A DNA stretch of 64,000 nucleotides from Isochrysis galbana (taxonomy: Eukaryota; Haptophyta; Isochrysidales; Isochrysidaceae): positions 5,400,148 through 5,464,147 of the forward strand of contig CM030931.1 of the NCBI GenBank assembly GCA_018136815.1. The letters are read 5' to 3'. This document shows, piece by piece, positions 53,824 to 64,000 of the stretch; position 1 is the stretch's first letter, and each line of letters opens with the position of its first letter. A program made the translations under genes and the position numbers. The notes beneath the pieces are model-generated. The model was not told the DNA's origin. It saw nothing but the letters and a program-made list of their open reading frames with translations, and did not search any database.

Positions 53824-55535
53824 TCGGTCAGACACATCATCCCCGCCAGGAGGGTCTATCCGTGAGGGTTTGCCGACGGACGAGCTACCTATCCGATGGC
53901 CGGCGTTGCGTGAGGTAGAGCGTGTTCGCGATTACCGTTTCATCACCGCCTTGCGCCACGGTGCTCCCTAGTGCGAGTTCACATGAGGGACTCTCACATC
54001 AGTGTAGACGCGTGGCTTGCTCGCTTGGGAGGGGGCCTTGGAGACGCGTCGGGGCAGGGATGGTGGCAGAGAGAAGCTGCAAACGCAGCCAGACATGTCG
54101 TGTTGAAGTGGCGCGACGCGGCGCAGTGGCGCAATGCTGGCAACAAGGTTGCCGTCTTATTTGCTTCGTGAGGCGCCAAGTAATCCGCTAGACCCTGTCT
54201 GAGAAGCCACGTGCACGCATGTGTGCATGCCGGCGGGAGCGCGAGCGCTTTGGGGGAGCCGAATGCCTATGCGTAGGCGATGCTCCATGTGTGTTGGTGG
54301 GGGCCGCTTCACCGCACGCACATTGCACGTGAAGAGAGTGTGTTGCGGGCCAGCTTTTCGGCATAGTTGTGTGTTCTGTGTGTGTACACATAATGTGTGA
54401 GGAAGAGCGTAGTGTGTGCTTTTACGGTGTGGCTGGCGGGTAGCGTGGGTCGCAATTGGTCTGTGTACATGATTGGATTTGCGGCAGAGCTTAGACTAGC
54501 GTTGCGCGGAGGGAAGCGGCGCGTAACCATAAGCAATAAAACGCCACTTTGGAGCGCTAGGCTGCATCAATCGGGGCGCGAGCCACACCTCAAGTGCGAA
54601 TGAAGGCTAATCTGCATATGCGTTTGTTGAAAAAAAAACTCTCAAAGTTCTCGCCTCGCGCGTGGCCTTGGACCTTTAGTTAGTAGCCACGCCCTTACTC
54701 CTTCCTCTTCCTCTACCTCTCCCCCCGCTCAACCTGCCTTGCGGCGACGGCGGCGTGGCCTTGGCCTTGGACCTCTAGCCTATGCTTGCTGTAGTTGATT
54801 GAAGTCTTGCGCACGCAGCTGGTGCTTTCTACTTTCTGCTACCAAGATAGGCGAATGGACGGTATGTCTTGACATTGTCGATGCCATTGTGCACTTTGCG
54901 CCCGTTCCGAGATCATAAAATGTGGTTTATGATCTCCGACTGGGGCTCGTTTAATGGCCCCCAGCGGCTCCGAGGCAGGGATGAGCGCTCTAGCTCTTCT
55001 AGGCGCCAGACTCGACGTCGACGACTTCAGCCGGAGCCGGAGCGCCGGGCAGCCGGAGCGAGCCCATCCTTAGCCCTTCGCATTTCGGCGCTCCGTTGAT
55101 GATTATACCTCGAGGCAACTGCAACATGCAGCACCTCGCAAGGTACTTCGCCGCTTAAGAGACACGCGAGGTACAACCAATTCCAATCGACAAGACCGGA
55201 AGCATCACAAATTATTGTAACTTACTTCAACTCGACCGTACACGTCAGATACAGTGTATGCTTGCAACGGAGCCATGACAAACGCTGCTAGCTCCCCTCC
55301 GCCCTCCAACACTAACTCGACATCAAAAGCAATGATTGTTGCAATGCCAGTCATGCGCATTGTTGACCTCCGTCTCCGTGCATTTGTAACTCTTCACATA
55401 TCAATAGAGAATTGGAGGAAGCACGCACGAAGATGCTAGTTCCAAATTTTACCAGGCGAACCCAGCTGCGGCACACCCTCCACTAACCACGCATGCTGTG
55501 CCGTGACCATGCGAATTCACACTATGGAGGCGGAT
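53824..55535. other. Intergenic, no gene recognised
   Basis: Mixed-composition DNA between the convergent PDHB and DUF1995 genes. Open frames are under 90 codons with no coding bias. No RNA gene or complete element seen. Confidence 0.45.
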
Positions 55536-56925
55536 TCACACTATGGAATCGAATTCAGTCGTACGAAACGGCACATTGGCCTCCTGCAAGGCTTCTTCCA
55601 CTTGCTGATAGGTTGGGCGAACATCCAACGCTAGTAGAGGCGTCCATTGCTCGTCCTGCACGCCCTGCCGGTAGAAGGCCGTCCAGCCGTACGGGTAGGA
55701 GAGCTGGAGGCAGATAATCGATCCACGGCAACGGTACTGTGCAAGGGTATACGCGTCGATAAAGCCAAGCTCGTCAAGCTTGGCCTCCGTGGCAGCCTTA
55801 CCGCCAAGGAAGCTGCCAAGGGAACCAAGGAATCCGCCCTTGCGCGAAAGTGCGTCCAAGGGGTCGTCGCGCTCCTTCCACTGAGGGTTGATCAAAAGAA
55901 CCGGTCGGGAGCCCGCCGAGCTGGAGACCTCCGACACGCGCTCAATCTGTTCGGCGGACGGCTGGACGAAGCCGACAGTGTCATCTTGGGGGCGCGAGCT
56001 CTGGGCCATCCAGACCGACTCCCCATCAACTCCAGACTCGTCCAGCCGTTGCTCCTTGAGCGAGGGTGGTACACCTGCGACAGAGACGCCAAGCTTTTGC
56101 AGCAGCTCTCGCGCGAGTGGCGAGCACGTGGCGTACAGCTGCATGATGCCTCCGACCCACGACTCATCAGGTGGCGTGAGCTCGCCATCGCGCGGAAGAA
56201 AGAGGCGCAGGATCAGCCGATTCCTTCCCTCCTCGCGCGCCCGGCTCACCGCAGCCACAGCCTGCTCGATCATCTGCGCCTTGTTGGCGGGCGGCACGAC
56301 CTGCGGTCAAGAGAAGACAAACCTCAGCTGAGACCGCCGGAGCGCCAGGGCGCCGGAAGGAAAGTGGAGATGCTCAAACTGGCAAGGCAAAGCAATGTAT
56401 TGCCGCCCCTGTGCCTTCTCCATACACCTACTCATCTTCCTCCATCTGTTTAGAGGGTGGGATAGGGCGAAGCACGGAGAGGGACAGAAGAAGAATAGGT
56501 GAGGCCGAGGGGGGCCATGGAGGGGAGAGTGACAGACAGGCAACGTGGGAGCGCGCAAGAGAGAGGGCGGAGAGAGAGGAAAGAGAACAGTGTATAGATA
56601 GAAGGACAGGGAGCGATAGAGAAGGAGGAAGGGGTTGGAGGTGGGGGGGAGTGGGGGGGCGGAAGAGTGAGAGAAAGAGGAGAAGGAGAGGGAGAGGCAG
56701 AGAGCGAGAGAGAGAGAGCGAGAGAGAGGGAGAGGCGAGGGGGGGGGGGGGAGAGAGAGGGAGGCCGTTTTGAGACGAGTGGGGGCTGACCTGCGGTGTG
56801 AAGTTGGGTGGCTTGATGGCGAGTGCAGCACCGCCTTCGCTCGCCACAAGTGAGCGCGAGCGCAATGGGACGCTCGGCACCAGCAGTGCCGCCGCCGCCG
56901 TCAGCAGGAGAGTGTTGTACACCAT
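55536..56925 (-). CDS. DUF1995-type protein, probably plastid-targeted
   Basis: Two exons, 56791-56925 and 55536-56300, join across GTCAGC...CGCAG as NFTPQ-VVPPANKAQMIEQAVA, giving 299 residues. The N-terminus has a hydrophobic core (NTLLLTAAAALLVPS) followed by Arg/Ser residues, like the bipartite leaders of complex plastids. The body has REEGRNRLILRLFLPRD, GIMQLYATCSPLARELLQ, SSAGSRPVLLINPQWKERDD, and GGFLGSLGSFLGGKAATEAK, ending with ICLQLSYPYGWTAFYRQG. The order VPPAN..Q, R..LRLFLP and NPQW matches DUF1995, a family of plastid proteins also found fused to plastid adenylate kinases. Biochemical role unknown. It is transcribed divergently from the gene at 57349. Confidence 0.78.
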
Positions 56926-57348
56926 CTCCTGGGGGAGGGAGGGGGGGGGGGAAGAGCGGGGAGAGAGGGAAGGGGAGAGAGAGGAGAGAGAGAGAGAGGG
57001 GGGGAGAGAGAGAGAGAGAGAGAGAAAGGACAGAAGAGAGTAGACAGAAGAGAGAGAGGAGAGAAAAGAAAATTTCCCGCTTGTGTCGCTCAAGGGAATC
57101 TTCCCAGAAAGTGCAAGTAGAGGTTCCTTGGTTCTCGGATCCCTTCCATTCTATGATTATAGCAAGTGATTTCACATGAACGAACGAACGAACGGACGGA
57201 CGAACGAACGAACGAACGAGGCTGTGCGCCTCCGTCTCTCCACTGTGTTCTCTCTCCTCTTCTCTCCTTCTCTCCTCTCTCCTCTCCCACTCTCCTCTCA
57301 TTTTCTCTAAGCGCTTAGTGTGTGCTCCTATCCTGCTCCACTCGCGCG
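56926..57348. promoter_or_regulatory. Divergent intergenic region with GA tract and (GAAC)n
   Basis: 423 bp between two diverging start codons. It holds a GA/GGGA tract (56935-57065), unique sequence, a tetranucleotide repeat CGAACGAACGAACGGACGGA (57180-57219) and a CT-rich stretch (57230-57300). Each gene thus has a pyrimidine-rich sense strand near its start. A shared promoter is inferred from position only. Confidence 0.5.
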
Positions 57349-58434
57349 ATGGCGGCGCGGGGGGCTCTCTCTCTCTCTCTCAGCCTCGCTGCCCTCAGTG
57401 TGCCGACGGACGCGCTTGCACGGGAGTTCCTGTATGTGACGTACGGCGAGCGCGCGCCCTCCGCCGGAGGGCGTCTCTCGCTCTCCTGCGATGGGCTGGT
57501 TGCTGGCTGCGAGCTGCAGCTGAGCCACTGGCCTTCCAACCGCACGCCAAAGGAGCTCTACGCAGACACCTCGACTGAGATCGCGCTCAACCTCGCCCGC
57601 GCACGGCAGAGGGGCGAGTACGCGGCCTTTGACGACGCGCTCATCCTCAACAACCACTACGATACCGACGGTGTGCTCTCCGTCTTTGCGTGCCTGCAGC
57701 CAGAGGAGGCGCTCCGCCACGGTACGCTGCTCACAGAGGCGGCTGCGGCGGGCGACTTTGGCGAGTGGGCCTCCGAACGTGGGATCAAACTTGATGCCGC
57801 CCTCGAGGCACTGGCGGCTGGCTGTGATGATGAAGGCGTCCGTTATGCTGAAGCTCTGGAACGACTTCCACGGCTGATCGAGGCTGTGCTGCACTCCGAC
57901 GAGGGGCGTCATGTCGCCGAAGAAGAGCTCTGGAAGGAAGGTTGGGAAGCGGCGATCGCTGGCCGGGAAGCTTTAAGTAATGGTGCTGCGAGCTTGGAGC
58001 TTGATGGCCATGTTGCCATCCTCTACGAGCCAGTGCAGGGGCCACGAATTTCGGCGCCTGCTCTGCACGCCGCCCTTGCGCAACTCGAAGGACCGCCTTG
58101 CACACGTGTGCTTAGGGTCGCTGCGTCAGTCGCTCATTCCGAAGGAAGTCGGCCAATGTACCGCTACGAATACGAGAAGCCGGGTCACGGTTGGTGCGAT
58201 CGTCTCGTCTCACGGCGCATTGTCCCAGCTGCCGATGGAGAGCAGCTCTCTCATCGTTTGAATTCCGTGCTCCCATTGTCCAGATCTGGCACGGCCCCAT
58301 TCCTGAAAGGCGGTAGCTCAGGCTTGGTTTCTCTCTGTCACACGCCCGAGCCCGTGGAAATTGGGGTAGAATTCATCACCTGTGCACTCCGCGACTTGGA
58401 TGCAGGGTGTTCTGTGTCCGCTTTGCACGACTAG
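57349..58434 (+). CDS. DUF6687-type protein
   Basis: A 361-residue intronless frame. The conserved-looking core is LQLSHWPSNRTPKELYADTS-TEIALNLARA followed by DALILNNHYDTDGVLSVFAC, the HWP.N.TP..L..DTSTEIAL and NNH.DTDG signature I associate with the bacterial/eukaryotic DUF6687 family. The His and Asp residues suggest a metal or phosphate site, but no activity is established. Later parts: CDDEGVRYAEALERLPRLIE, VAILYEPVQGPRISAPALHA, YRYEYEKPGHGWCDRLVSRR. The first 24 residues ([20 protein letters not shown]) may be a signal or transit peptide. The tail after FLKGGSSG looks less conserved. Confidence 0.68.
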   Translation: MAARGALSLSLSLAALSVPTDALAREFLYVTYGERAPSAGGRLSLSCDGLVAGCELQLSHWPSNRTPKELYADTSTEIALNLARARQRGEYAAFDDALILNNHYDTDGVLSVFACLQPEEALRHGTLLTEAAAAGDFGEWASERGIKLDAALEALAAGCDDEGVRYAEALERLPRLIEAVLHSDEGRHVAEEELWKEGWEAAIAGREALSNGAASLELDGHVAILYEPVQGPRISAPALHAALAQLEGPPCTRVLRVAASVAHSEGSRPMYRYEYEKPGHGWCDRLVSRRIVPAADGEQLSHRLNSVLPLSRSGTAPFLKGGSSGLVSLCHTPEPVEIGVEFITCALRDLDAGCSVSALHD

Positions 58435-58629
58435 AGGTGATGAGGAAATGGTGATGGCCCTTCCTCCCCGATGTAGAAGGTTGTGTATAGTGGGGTCCCT
58501 TGCGACGCAGCCTTCAGCACGCTTTTTGGTAACATATTTAGTGGGCACATACCTCACCGTCGTATCATGAACCACTTGGCGACTTAAGGACCAAGAAGAT
58601 GGCCGATGCTCAAAATTCAAAACGTTGAA

Positions 58630-59160
58630 CTATCGTCAGACGATAGGGTCATGGTCATGGGGCGCGCGCGCCGCTACCCTCCTCTCCCGCCGCTGGCCGC
58701 CCAGGCCTCCAGCGCGGGCGGCATCAGCTCAACGTGAGTGGGCTGAGCTCTGGTCGTCGCAGGATTGGTACCTTAGACATGTGGTGGCCCGCGACATGGG
58801 TCAGCTGGGAGGTACTCCCGCAGGCGTGTCGGGCATCGTGCGACGGCTCACGACGGAGGGCCCGCGCGGGGGGGGGGGAGGAGCAATGGAGGACCTCACT
58901 CAGAGTGCCCGACTTTGGGCGGCTCTGACGAGACTCAATGGGTGAGCTCCGAACCTCCGCGGCCAGATGGACTGAGGGGACACTATGCCCGAGGGCTGCG
59001 CACCGAGCACCGATTTCGGGCAACGGGTGCCCACCGTTGGGCCGAGAGGGCCGCCATGGCGGGGAAATCCAAGACCAAAAGCGTTCAATTATCCCCATCC
59101 CTGCTGACACCTTTCATTGTCACCTGGAGGTTACTTGAGTCAACTTGACACTTCACATGT
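58630..59160 (+). mobile_element. Hairpin-start retroelement copy C
   Basis: Hairpin CTATCGT-CAG-ACGATAG (58630-58646), then GGTCATGGTCATGGGGCGCGC with ATG at 58657, matching copy B (GTCATGGTCATGG). The short frame MGRARRYPPLPPLAAQASSA ends soon after. The right end is not determined; the stated end is a guess. Confidence 0.45.
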
Positions 59161-59880
59161 TGAAACACACACGTGGTCTGACTCCATTCACTCGATTTGG
59201 GGCAGGGTGGATATATCGTTGAAATCACGATATCTCATGATATCCCATGTTGGTTTTCCCCTCCAAAGAAAATTGATCGACTTCCTTTGAAAGCGATCGT
59301 TTCTTTTTTTCCGTCAAGAGCCTGGTGCGCGCTTTCAGAACTGCCCCCTCTCCCTCCGCGCTCGCCACTTCTCCCGCGCATTCTGACACCCCGCGCATTT
59401 CGACACTGCCGCCCCACCCGCACGGCCCCCCTCCGCCCGCCGCTCATCGACGCCACTTCCTCTCCACCTTCTTCTCCCTTCCCTCCGCCGCCGCGCTTCC
59501 TCTCTCTCTCTCTCTCCACTGTGCACTCTCCGGCCTCTCTGCTCTTCCCACCCGCCTCCCTCGCCTCGCGTCGTTCTCTTCCAACAACAGTGTCCGTCTT
59601 GGTCACCAGGGTACAGAACCCCCGTCTTGTTCTGCAGACTCGAGTGTGTCATCCTTTCGAATAATGAAGTCATACTTTGGTGTGTTGTCCGGCAGCCCCC
59701 CCCCCCCATACCTCTTTCGAAGAATTTGACCGTGACGGCCGAGTACAAGTTAGATCACAAGACCTTCGGGACGCTCGCTCGCCTCTCTCTCTCTCTCTCT
59801 CGGCGCGCGCTGTCTGTCACTGTGGTGGACACCTCCAACCCAATCCACGGCTCCGTCCACGAAGGTCCCCTGCTCCACCC
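59161..59880. other. Intergenic, pyrimidine-rich
   Basis: No gene supported. Contains a palindromic ATATCTCATGATATC-like word near 59227 and C/T-rich sequence near 59340-59580 and 59780-59810. Confidence 0.45.
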
Positions 59881-59895
59881 CCACACACACGTTTC

Positions 59896-60256
59896 GCCAT
59901 GACTACAACGGCAGCACCACCAGACAACAGGTACGCTTACTTGGGGACACACACACACACACAGGGGGGCCCGTACTGAGCTGGTGATCCCACCACTAGC
60001 GCGAACAGGACTTGCCAAGCAGACGCTTTGCGCGTTGTTGCAGCGGTGGCGGTTCGGTCGTGTGCTTTGGATGCCCGAAGGGGAGCTCACGTGGTGGGCT
60101 CCCGAGCGCGCGTACACCAACTGGCACAGCCTCTGTGCATGGCACCACTCTTTCAACGGCACCATCTACGCCTCGGGCACCGACGATGGGCAGTGGTGTG
60201 CGCCTCCCACGTCAGGAAATCCTCTTGAGTGGGTATGCGCCTCCCATGGTGGGTAG
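59896..60256 (+). CDS. Unrecognised two-exon coding fragment
   Basis: A GC3-rich frame at 60044-60256 reads RWRFGRVLWMPEGELTWWAP, ERAYTNWHSLCAWHHSFNGT, IYASGTDDGQWCAPP. It can be joined in phase to HDYNGSTTRQQ just upstream across GTACGC...TTGCAG (intron about 59930-60043). The Trp-rich composition is protein-like, but I do not recognise the family. The 5' end is not found, and the 3' end runs into local direct repeats, so it is probably a gene remnant. Confidence 0.4.
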
Positions 60257-60395
60257 AACCCTCGAAGTGTGCACTTCGTAATGCCCACTTCTGTGGTAGG
60301 AGACAGGATTCTGCCTACCATGGGTGTGCGCCTCCCACGTCAGGAAATCCTCTTGAGTGGGTGTGCGCCTCCCACGTCAGGAAATCCTCTTGAGT
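60190..60395. repeat. Direct repeats of about 38 bp
   Basis: GTGCGCCTCCCACGTCAGGA followed by AATCCTCTTGAGTGG occurs three times (about 60198, 60324, 60363), leading straight into the minisatellite. Confidence 0.9.
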
Positions 60396-60404
60396 GGTCG
60401 TGCC

Positions 60405-61185
60405 CACCCAAGCTCCCACCCAAGCTCCAACCCCACCCAAGCTCCCACCCAAGCTCCCACCCAAGCTCCAACCCCACTCAAGCTCCAACCCCACCCAAGC
60501 TCCCCACCCAAGCTCGCACCCAAGCTCCAACCCCACTCAAGCTCCAACCCCACCCAAGCTCCCACCCAAGCTCCCACCCAAGCTCCAACCCCAAGCTCCA
60601 ACCCCAAGCTCCAACCCCACCCAAGCTCCAACCCCACCCAAGCTCCAACCCCACCCAAGCTCCAACCCCACCCAAGCTCAAGCTCCAACCCCACCCAAGC
60701 TCGCACCCAAGCTCCAACCCCACCCAAGCTCCAACCCCACCCAAGCTCCCCACCCAAGCTCGCACCCAAGCTCCAACCCCACCCAAGCTCCAACCCCACC
60801 CAAGCTCAAGCTCCAACCCCACCCAAGCTCCAACCCACCCAAGCTCCAACCCCACCCAAGCTCAAACTCCAACCCCACCCAAGCTCGCACCCAAGCTCCA
60901 ACCCCACCCAAGCTCCAACCCTACCCAAGCTCCCCACCCAAGCTCGCACCCAAGCTCCAACCCCACCCAAGCTCCAACCCCACCCAAGCTCCAACCCCAC
61001 CCAAGCTCCCACCCAAGCTCCAACCCCACCCAAGCTCCAACCCCACCCAAGCTCCAACCCCACCCAAGCTCCAACCCCACCCAAGCTCCAACCCCACCCA
61101 CTAAGCTCCAACCCCAACCCCACCCAAGCTCCAACCCCACTCAAGCTCCAACCCCACCCAAGCTCCAACCCCACCCAAGCTCCTT
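60405..61185. repeat. 17-bp minisatellite, C-rich orientation
   Basis: Head-to-tail units CCAACCCCACCCAAGCT with deletions (CCCACCCAAGCT) and insertions, about 45-50 units. Because 17 is not a multiple of three, all frames stay open and code Pro/Thr/Lys/Leu/Gln repeats; these are artefacts. Confidence 0.97.
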
Positions 61186-61224
61186 GGTGGCTGGGGCGAA
61201 GGTGTTGGTCGGAGGGTTGGAGCT

Positions 61225-63215
61225 TTTGGGAGTCGGAGCTTGGGTTGGGTGGGGTTGGGTGGGGTTGGGTGGGGTTGGGTGGGGTGGGGTTGGGTGGGGT
61301 TGGGTGGGGTTGGGTGGGGTTGGGTGGGGTTGGGTGGGGTTGGGTGGGGTTGGGTGGGGTTGGGTGGGGTTGGGTGGGGTTGGAAGCTTGGGTTGGAGCT
61401 GGGGCGAAGGTGTTGGTCGAGGAGGGGTGGAGCCTTTTGGGAGTCGGAGCTTGAGTGGGGTTGGGTGGAGTTGGTCGGAGGCTTTTGGGAGTCGGAGCTT
61501 GGTTGGGTCGAGCTTGAGGTTGGAGCTGGGGCGAAGGTGTTGGTCGAGGAGGGTTGGAGCCTTTTGGGAGTCGGAGCTTGAGTGGGGTTGGGTGGAGTTG
61601 GTCGGAGGCTTTTGGGAGTCGGAGCTTGGTTGGGTCGAGCTTGGGTTGGAGCTGGGGCGAAGGTGTTGGTCGAGGAGGGTTGGAGTCTTTTGGGAGTCGG
61701 AGCTTGAGTGGGGTTGGGTGGAGTTGGTCGGAGGCTTTTGGGAGTCGGAGCTTGGTTGGGTCGAGCTTGGGTTGGAGCTTGGGTGGGGCTTGGGTGGGGT
61801 TGAAGCTCGGAAGCTTGGCTGGGGTGAAGGTGTTGGTCGGAGGGTTGGAGCTTTTGGGAGTCGGAGCTTGGGTTGGAGCTCGGGTGGTTGGGTGGGTCGG
61901 AAGGAGGGTTGGAGCTTGGGTGGGGTTGCAGCTTGAGTGGGGAGCTTGAGCTTGGGTGGGTTGGAGCTTGGGCTTGGGTGGAGTTGGAGCTTGGGTGGTT
62001 CGGAGCTTGGATGGTTCGGAGCTTGGGTGGTTCGGAGCTTGGGTGGGTGGAGCTTGGGTGAGGTTAGAGCTTGGGTTGGAGCTTGGCTGGGGCGAAGGTC
62101 GGAGGAGCTTGGGTGGTTCGGAGCTTGGGTGGTTCGGAGCTTGGGTGGTTCGGAGCTTGGGTGGGGTTGGAGCTTGGGTGGGGTTGGAGCTTGGGTGGGG
62201 TTGGAGCTTGGGTGGGGTTGGAGCTTGAGTGGGGTTGGAGCTGAGTGGGATTCGGAGCTTGGGTGGGGTTGGAGCTTGGGTGGGGTTGGAGCTTGAGTGG
62301 GGTTGGAGCTGAGTGGGATTCGGAGCTTGGGTGGGGTTGGTTAGAGCTTGGCTGGGGTTGGAGCTTGGGTGGGGTTGGAGCTTGGGCTTGGGTGGGTCGG
62401 AGGAGGGTTGGAGCTTGGGTGGGGTTGGAGCTTGGGCTTGGGTGGGTCGGAAGGAGGGTTGGAGCTTGGGTGGGGTTGCAGCTTGAGTGGGGAGCTTGAG
62501 CTTGGGTGGGTTGGAGCTTGGGTGGAGTTGGAGCTTGGGTGGTTCGGAGCTTGGATGGTTCGGAGCTTGGGTGGTTCGGAGCTTGGGTGGGTGGAGCTTG
62601 GGTGAGGTTAGAGCTTGGGCTTGGGTTGGAGCTTGGCTGGGGCGAAGGTCGGAGGAGCTTGGGTGGTTCGGAGCTTGGGTGGTTCGGAGCTTGGGTGGTT
62701 CGGAGCTTGGGTGGGGTTGGAGCTTGGGTGGGGTTGGAGCTTGGGTGGGGTTGGAGCTTGGGTGGGGTTGGAGCTTGGGTGGGGTTGGAGCTTGGGTGGG
62801 GTTGGAGCTTGAGTGGGGTTGGAGCTGAGTGGGATTCGGAGCTTGGGTGGGGTTGGTTAGAGCTTGGGTGGGGTTGGAGCTTGGGTGGGGTTGGAGCTTG
62901 GGTGGAGTTGGAGCTTGGGTGGGCTGGGGCGAAGGTCGTAGGAGGGTTGGAGCTTGGGTGGGCTGGGGCGAATGTGGGAGGAGGGGTGGAGCTTGGGTGG
63001 TTCGGAGTTTGGATGGTTCGGAGCTTGGGTGGTGGGTGGAGCTTGGGTGAGGTTAGAGCTTGGGTTGGAGCTTGGCTGGGGCGAAGGTCGGAGGAGCTTG
63101 GGTGGTTCGGAGCTTGGGTGGTTCGGAGCTTGGGTGGTTCGGAGCTTGGGTGGGGTTGGAGCTTGAGTGGGGTTGGAGCTTGTGTGGGGTTGGAGCTTGG
63201 GTGGGGTTGGAGCTT
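61225..63215. repeat. 17-bp minisatellite, G-rich (inverted) orientation
   Basis: The same unit read as its complement (AGCTTGGGTGGGGTTGG), with higher-order variants: pure GGGTTGGGTGG at 61245-61385, a unit of about 130 bp with GGCGAAGGTGTTGGTCG and TTTTGGGAGTCGGAGC (61390-61770), and GGTTCGGAGCTTGGGT blocks repeated near 62000, 62540 and 63000. The last three form long near-identical super-repeats. Confidence 0.97.
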
Positions 63216-63314
63216 GGGGGGGGGGGGGGGGGGTCGCCCTTCCCCCGTGCCCCGCCCCCGTGCCCATCGTCTCCCCGCCCCCCCCCCCCCCCACACACAC
63301 ACCACACCAGTCGG

Positions 63315-63425
63315 ATGAGGACTGCTGCGCCCAGTGGTGCCAGTGGTCCTCCACTGGGCCTCGACGATCTGCCCATCGAGCTGCTCTCGGAGGTCTTCCG
63401 CGTGCTCGCGTGCGACACCGTCACT
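63315..63425 (+). CDS. F-box protein, first exon
   Basis: ATG 63315 opens RTAAPSGASGPPLGLDDLPI, then ELLSEVFRVLACDTVT and a GTGAGT donor at 63426. LDDLPIELLSEVFRVLACD is the first half of an F-box, the Skp1-binding helix of SCF ubiquitin ligase adaptors. The rest of the gene is not identified: the next 380 bp are intron-like and C/T-rich. A C-run precedes the start. Confidence 0.5.
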
Positions 63426-63809
63426 GTGAGTCACCATCTACATCATTTCGAAGAAGAAGCACATGTCGGCGAGGGGAATCACATGGGGCAACTTCCATCC
63501 AGTGGGAACGGATTCCAGATGTTTTAGGGCCGAATTTTATTTAACCCATCGAAAAGCGTCTTGTCCAAGAAGTGCAGAAGCGCCAGCCTCTAGAGAGAGT
63601 AGAGATTAGTCGAAAGTAGCAGCTCGATGTATCTTTAAATATACTACTATTTCTCTCTTCTTGGAACCGCCGCAGCCTGGAGAGCTCTCCCTCCCCCCGC
63701 TCTCACCTCCCGTCCCCTCCCTCCCTCTCCCTCCGCCTCTCTCCCTCCCTCCCTCCCTCCCCCCCTGCCCCTCCCCTCCCCCTCCCCCCCGTGTGCTCTC
63801 GAGACACCG

Positions 63810-64000
63810 ATGCCTCTCTCAAGCTCAGCGTCTGCCGCGAGCGTGCTCCACCGTCCTCCGCTCCGCCCGGCGTCTGCCGCTGGCCGCTCGTATTCGGCCA
63901 CGTTTCTAACTGCGAACCTGACGTTGCAGCGGCCCGAGAAGCGGCCGCACCACACGCGCAAGCCGCGCAGGCCCTTCAGCGCAGCGCTCGACGACGGAGC
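63810..64000 (+). CDS. Partial exon at window edge, possible mitochondrial leader
   Basis: ATG 63810 gives PLSSSASAASVLHRPPLRPA, SAAGRSYSATFLTANLTLQR, and then a basic stretch (RPEKRPHHTRKPRRPF). Ser/Ala/Arg-rich with GRSYSA resembles a mitochondrial presequence cleavage region. It could instead be read in another frame as continuation of the F-box gene. TTGCAG near 63921-63926 could be an acceptor. Low certainty. Confidence 0.3.
   Translation, partial: MPLSSSASAASVLHRPPLRPASAAGRSYSATFLTANLTLQRPEKRPHHTRKPRRPFSAALDDG

Noticed and set aside
60405-61185. CRISPR-like array
   Set aside because: Units are contiguous 17-mers without spacers; a minisatellite in eukaryotic DNA.
60405-63215. Frames of up to 555 codons over the minisatellite
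   Set aside because: A 17-bp unit without stops leaves all frames open in both directions; the Pro/Thr or Gly/Trp repeats have no start context or coding bias.

Overview
This is nuclear DNA of a unicellular eukaryote, most likely a haptophyte or related chromist alga; that assignment is inference. The evidence is GC-rich coding sequence with strong GC3 bias, short spliceosomal introns whose donors are mostly GTGAG or GTGCG (one GC-AG), plastid/mitochondrion-style leaders, huge (GA)n/(CT)n tracts, and a selenocysteine-encoding MsrB gene with a SECIS-like hairpin in its 3' flank. There are no bacterial operons.

Host genes left to right: agmatinase (1-585, -, cut by the window edge); a two-domain NTF2/lumazine-binding-like protein (5516-6826, +); a pentameric ligand-gated ion channel with a Notch-type LNR and an EF-hand (9285-12205, -); a SEC14/CRAL-TRIO lipid-transfer protein (18326-20352, +); a 15-exon CAP-Gly plus tandem CbxX/CfxQ AAA+ protein (24783-29285, -); a cytochrome b561-type membrane protein (about 30600-31170, +); a SET-domain methyltransferase of the Rubisco-LSMT type (31775-33713, -); a Fuseless-like membrane protein (39127-39714, +); a selenoprotein MsrB (44955-45425, -); mitochondrial pyruvate dehydrogenase E1-beta (50818-53823, +, eight exons); a DUF1995 protein (55536-56925, -) divergent from a DUF6687-type protein (57349-58434, +); and a partial F-box exon and another partial exon at the right edge. 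These are housekeeping or signalling genes with no common pathway.

Mobile DNA fills much of the rest: a gypsy RNase H fragment (3876-4292), a copia RT/RNase H fragment (21852-23009), two hAT fragments (16136-16414 and 35480-35993), and above all a retroelement family. The family includes one LINE-type element (45687-49216, 17-bp target duplication, reverse transcriptase deleted), a second truncated LINE copy (14508-15880) and several short non-autonomous copies, three of them with 17-19 bp target duplications (36249-37394, 40151-41295, 41709-42630). At least ten starts on both strands share a layout: a small perfect or near-perfect hairpin with a 3-4 nt loop, then within about 3-13 nt an ATG in an ATGGAGCGCGCC-like context. 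The stem sequence differs between copies while pairing is kept. This is the main candidate for an undescribed feature.

The right end (60405-63215) is a 2.8-kb minisatellite of a 17-bp unit, C-rich in its left part and G-rich (reverse orientation) in its right part. Other stretches are polypurine/polypyrimidine tracts, mostly just upstream of genes with the pyrimidine-rich strand as the sense strand.
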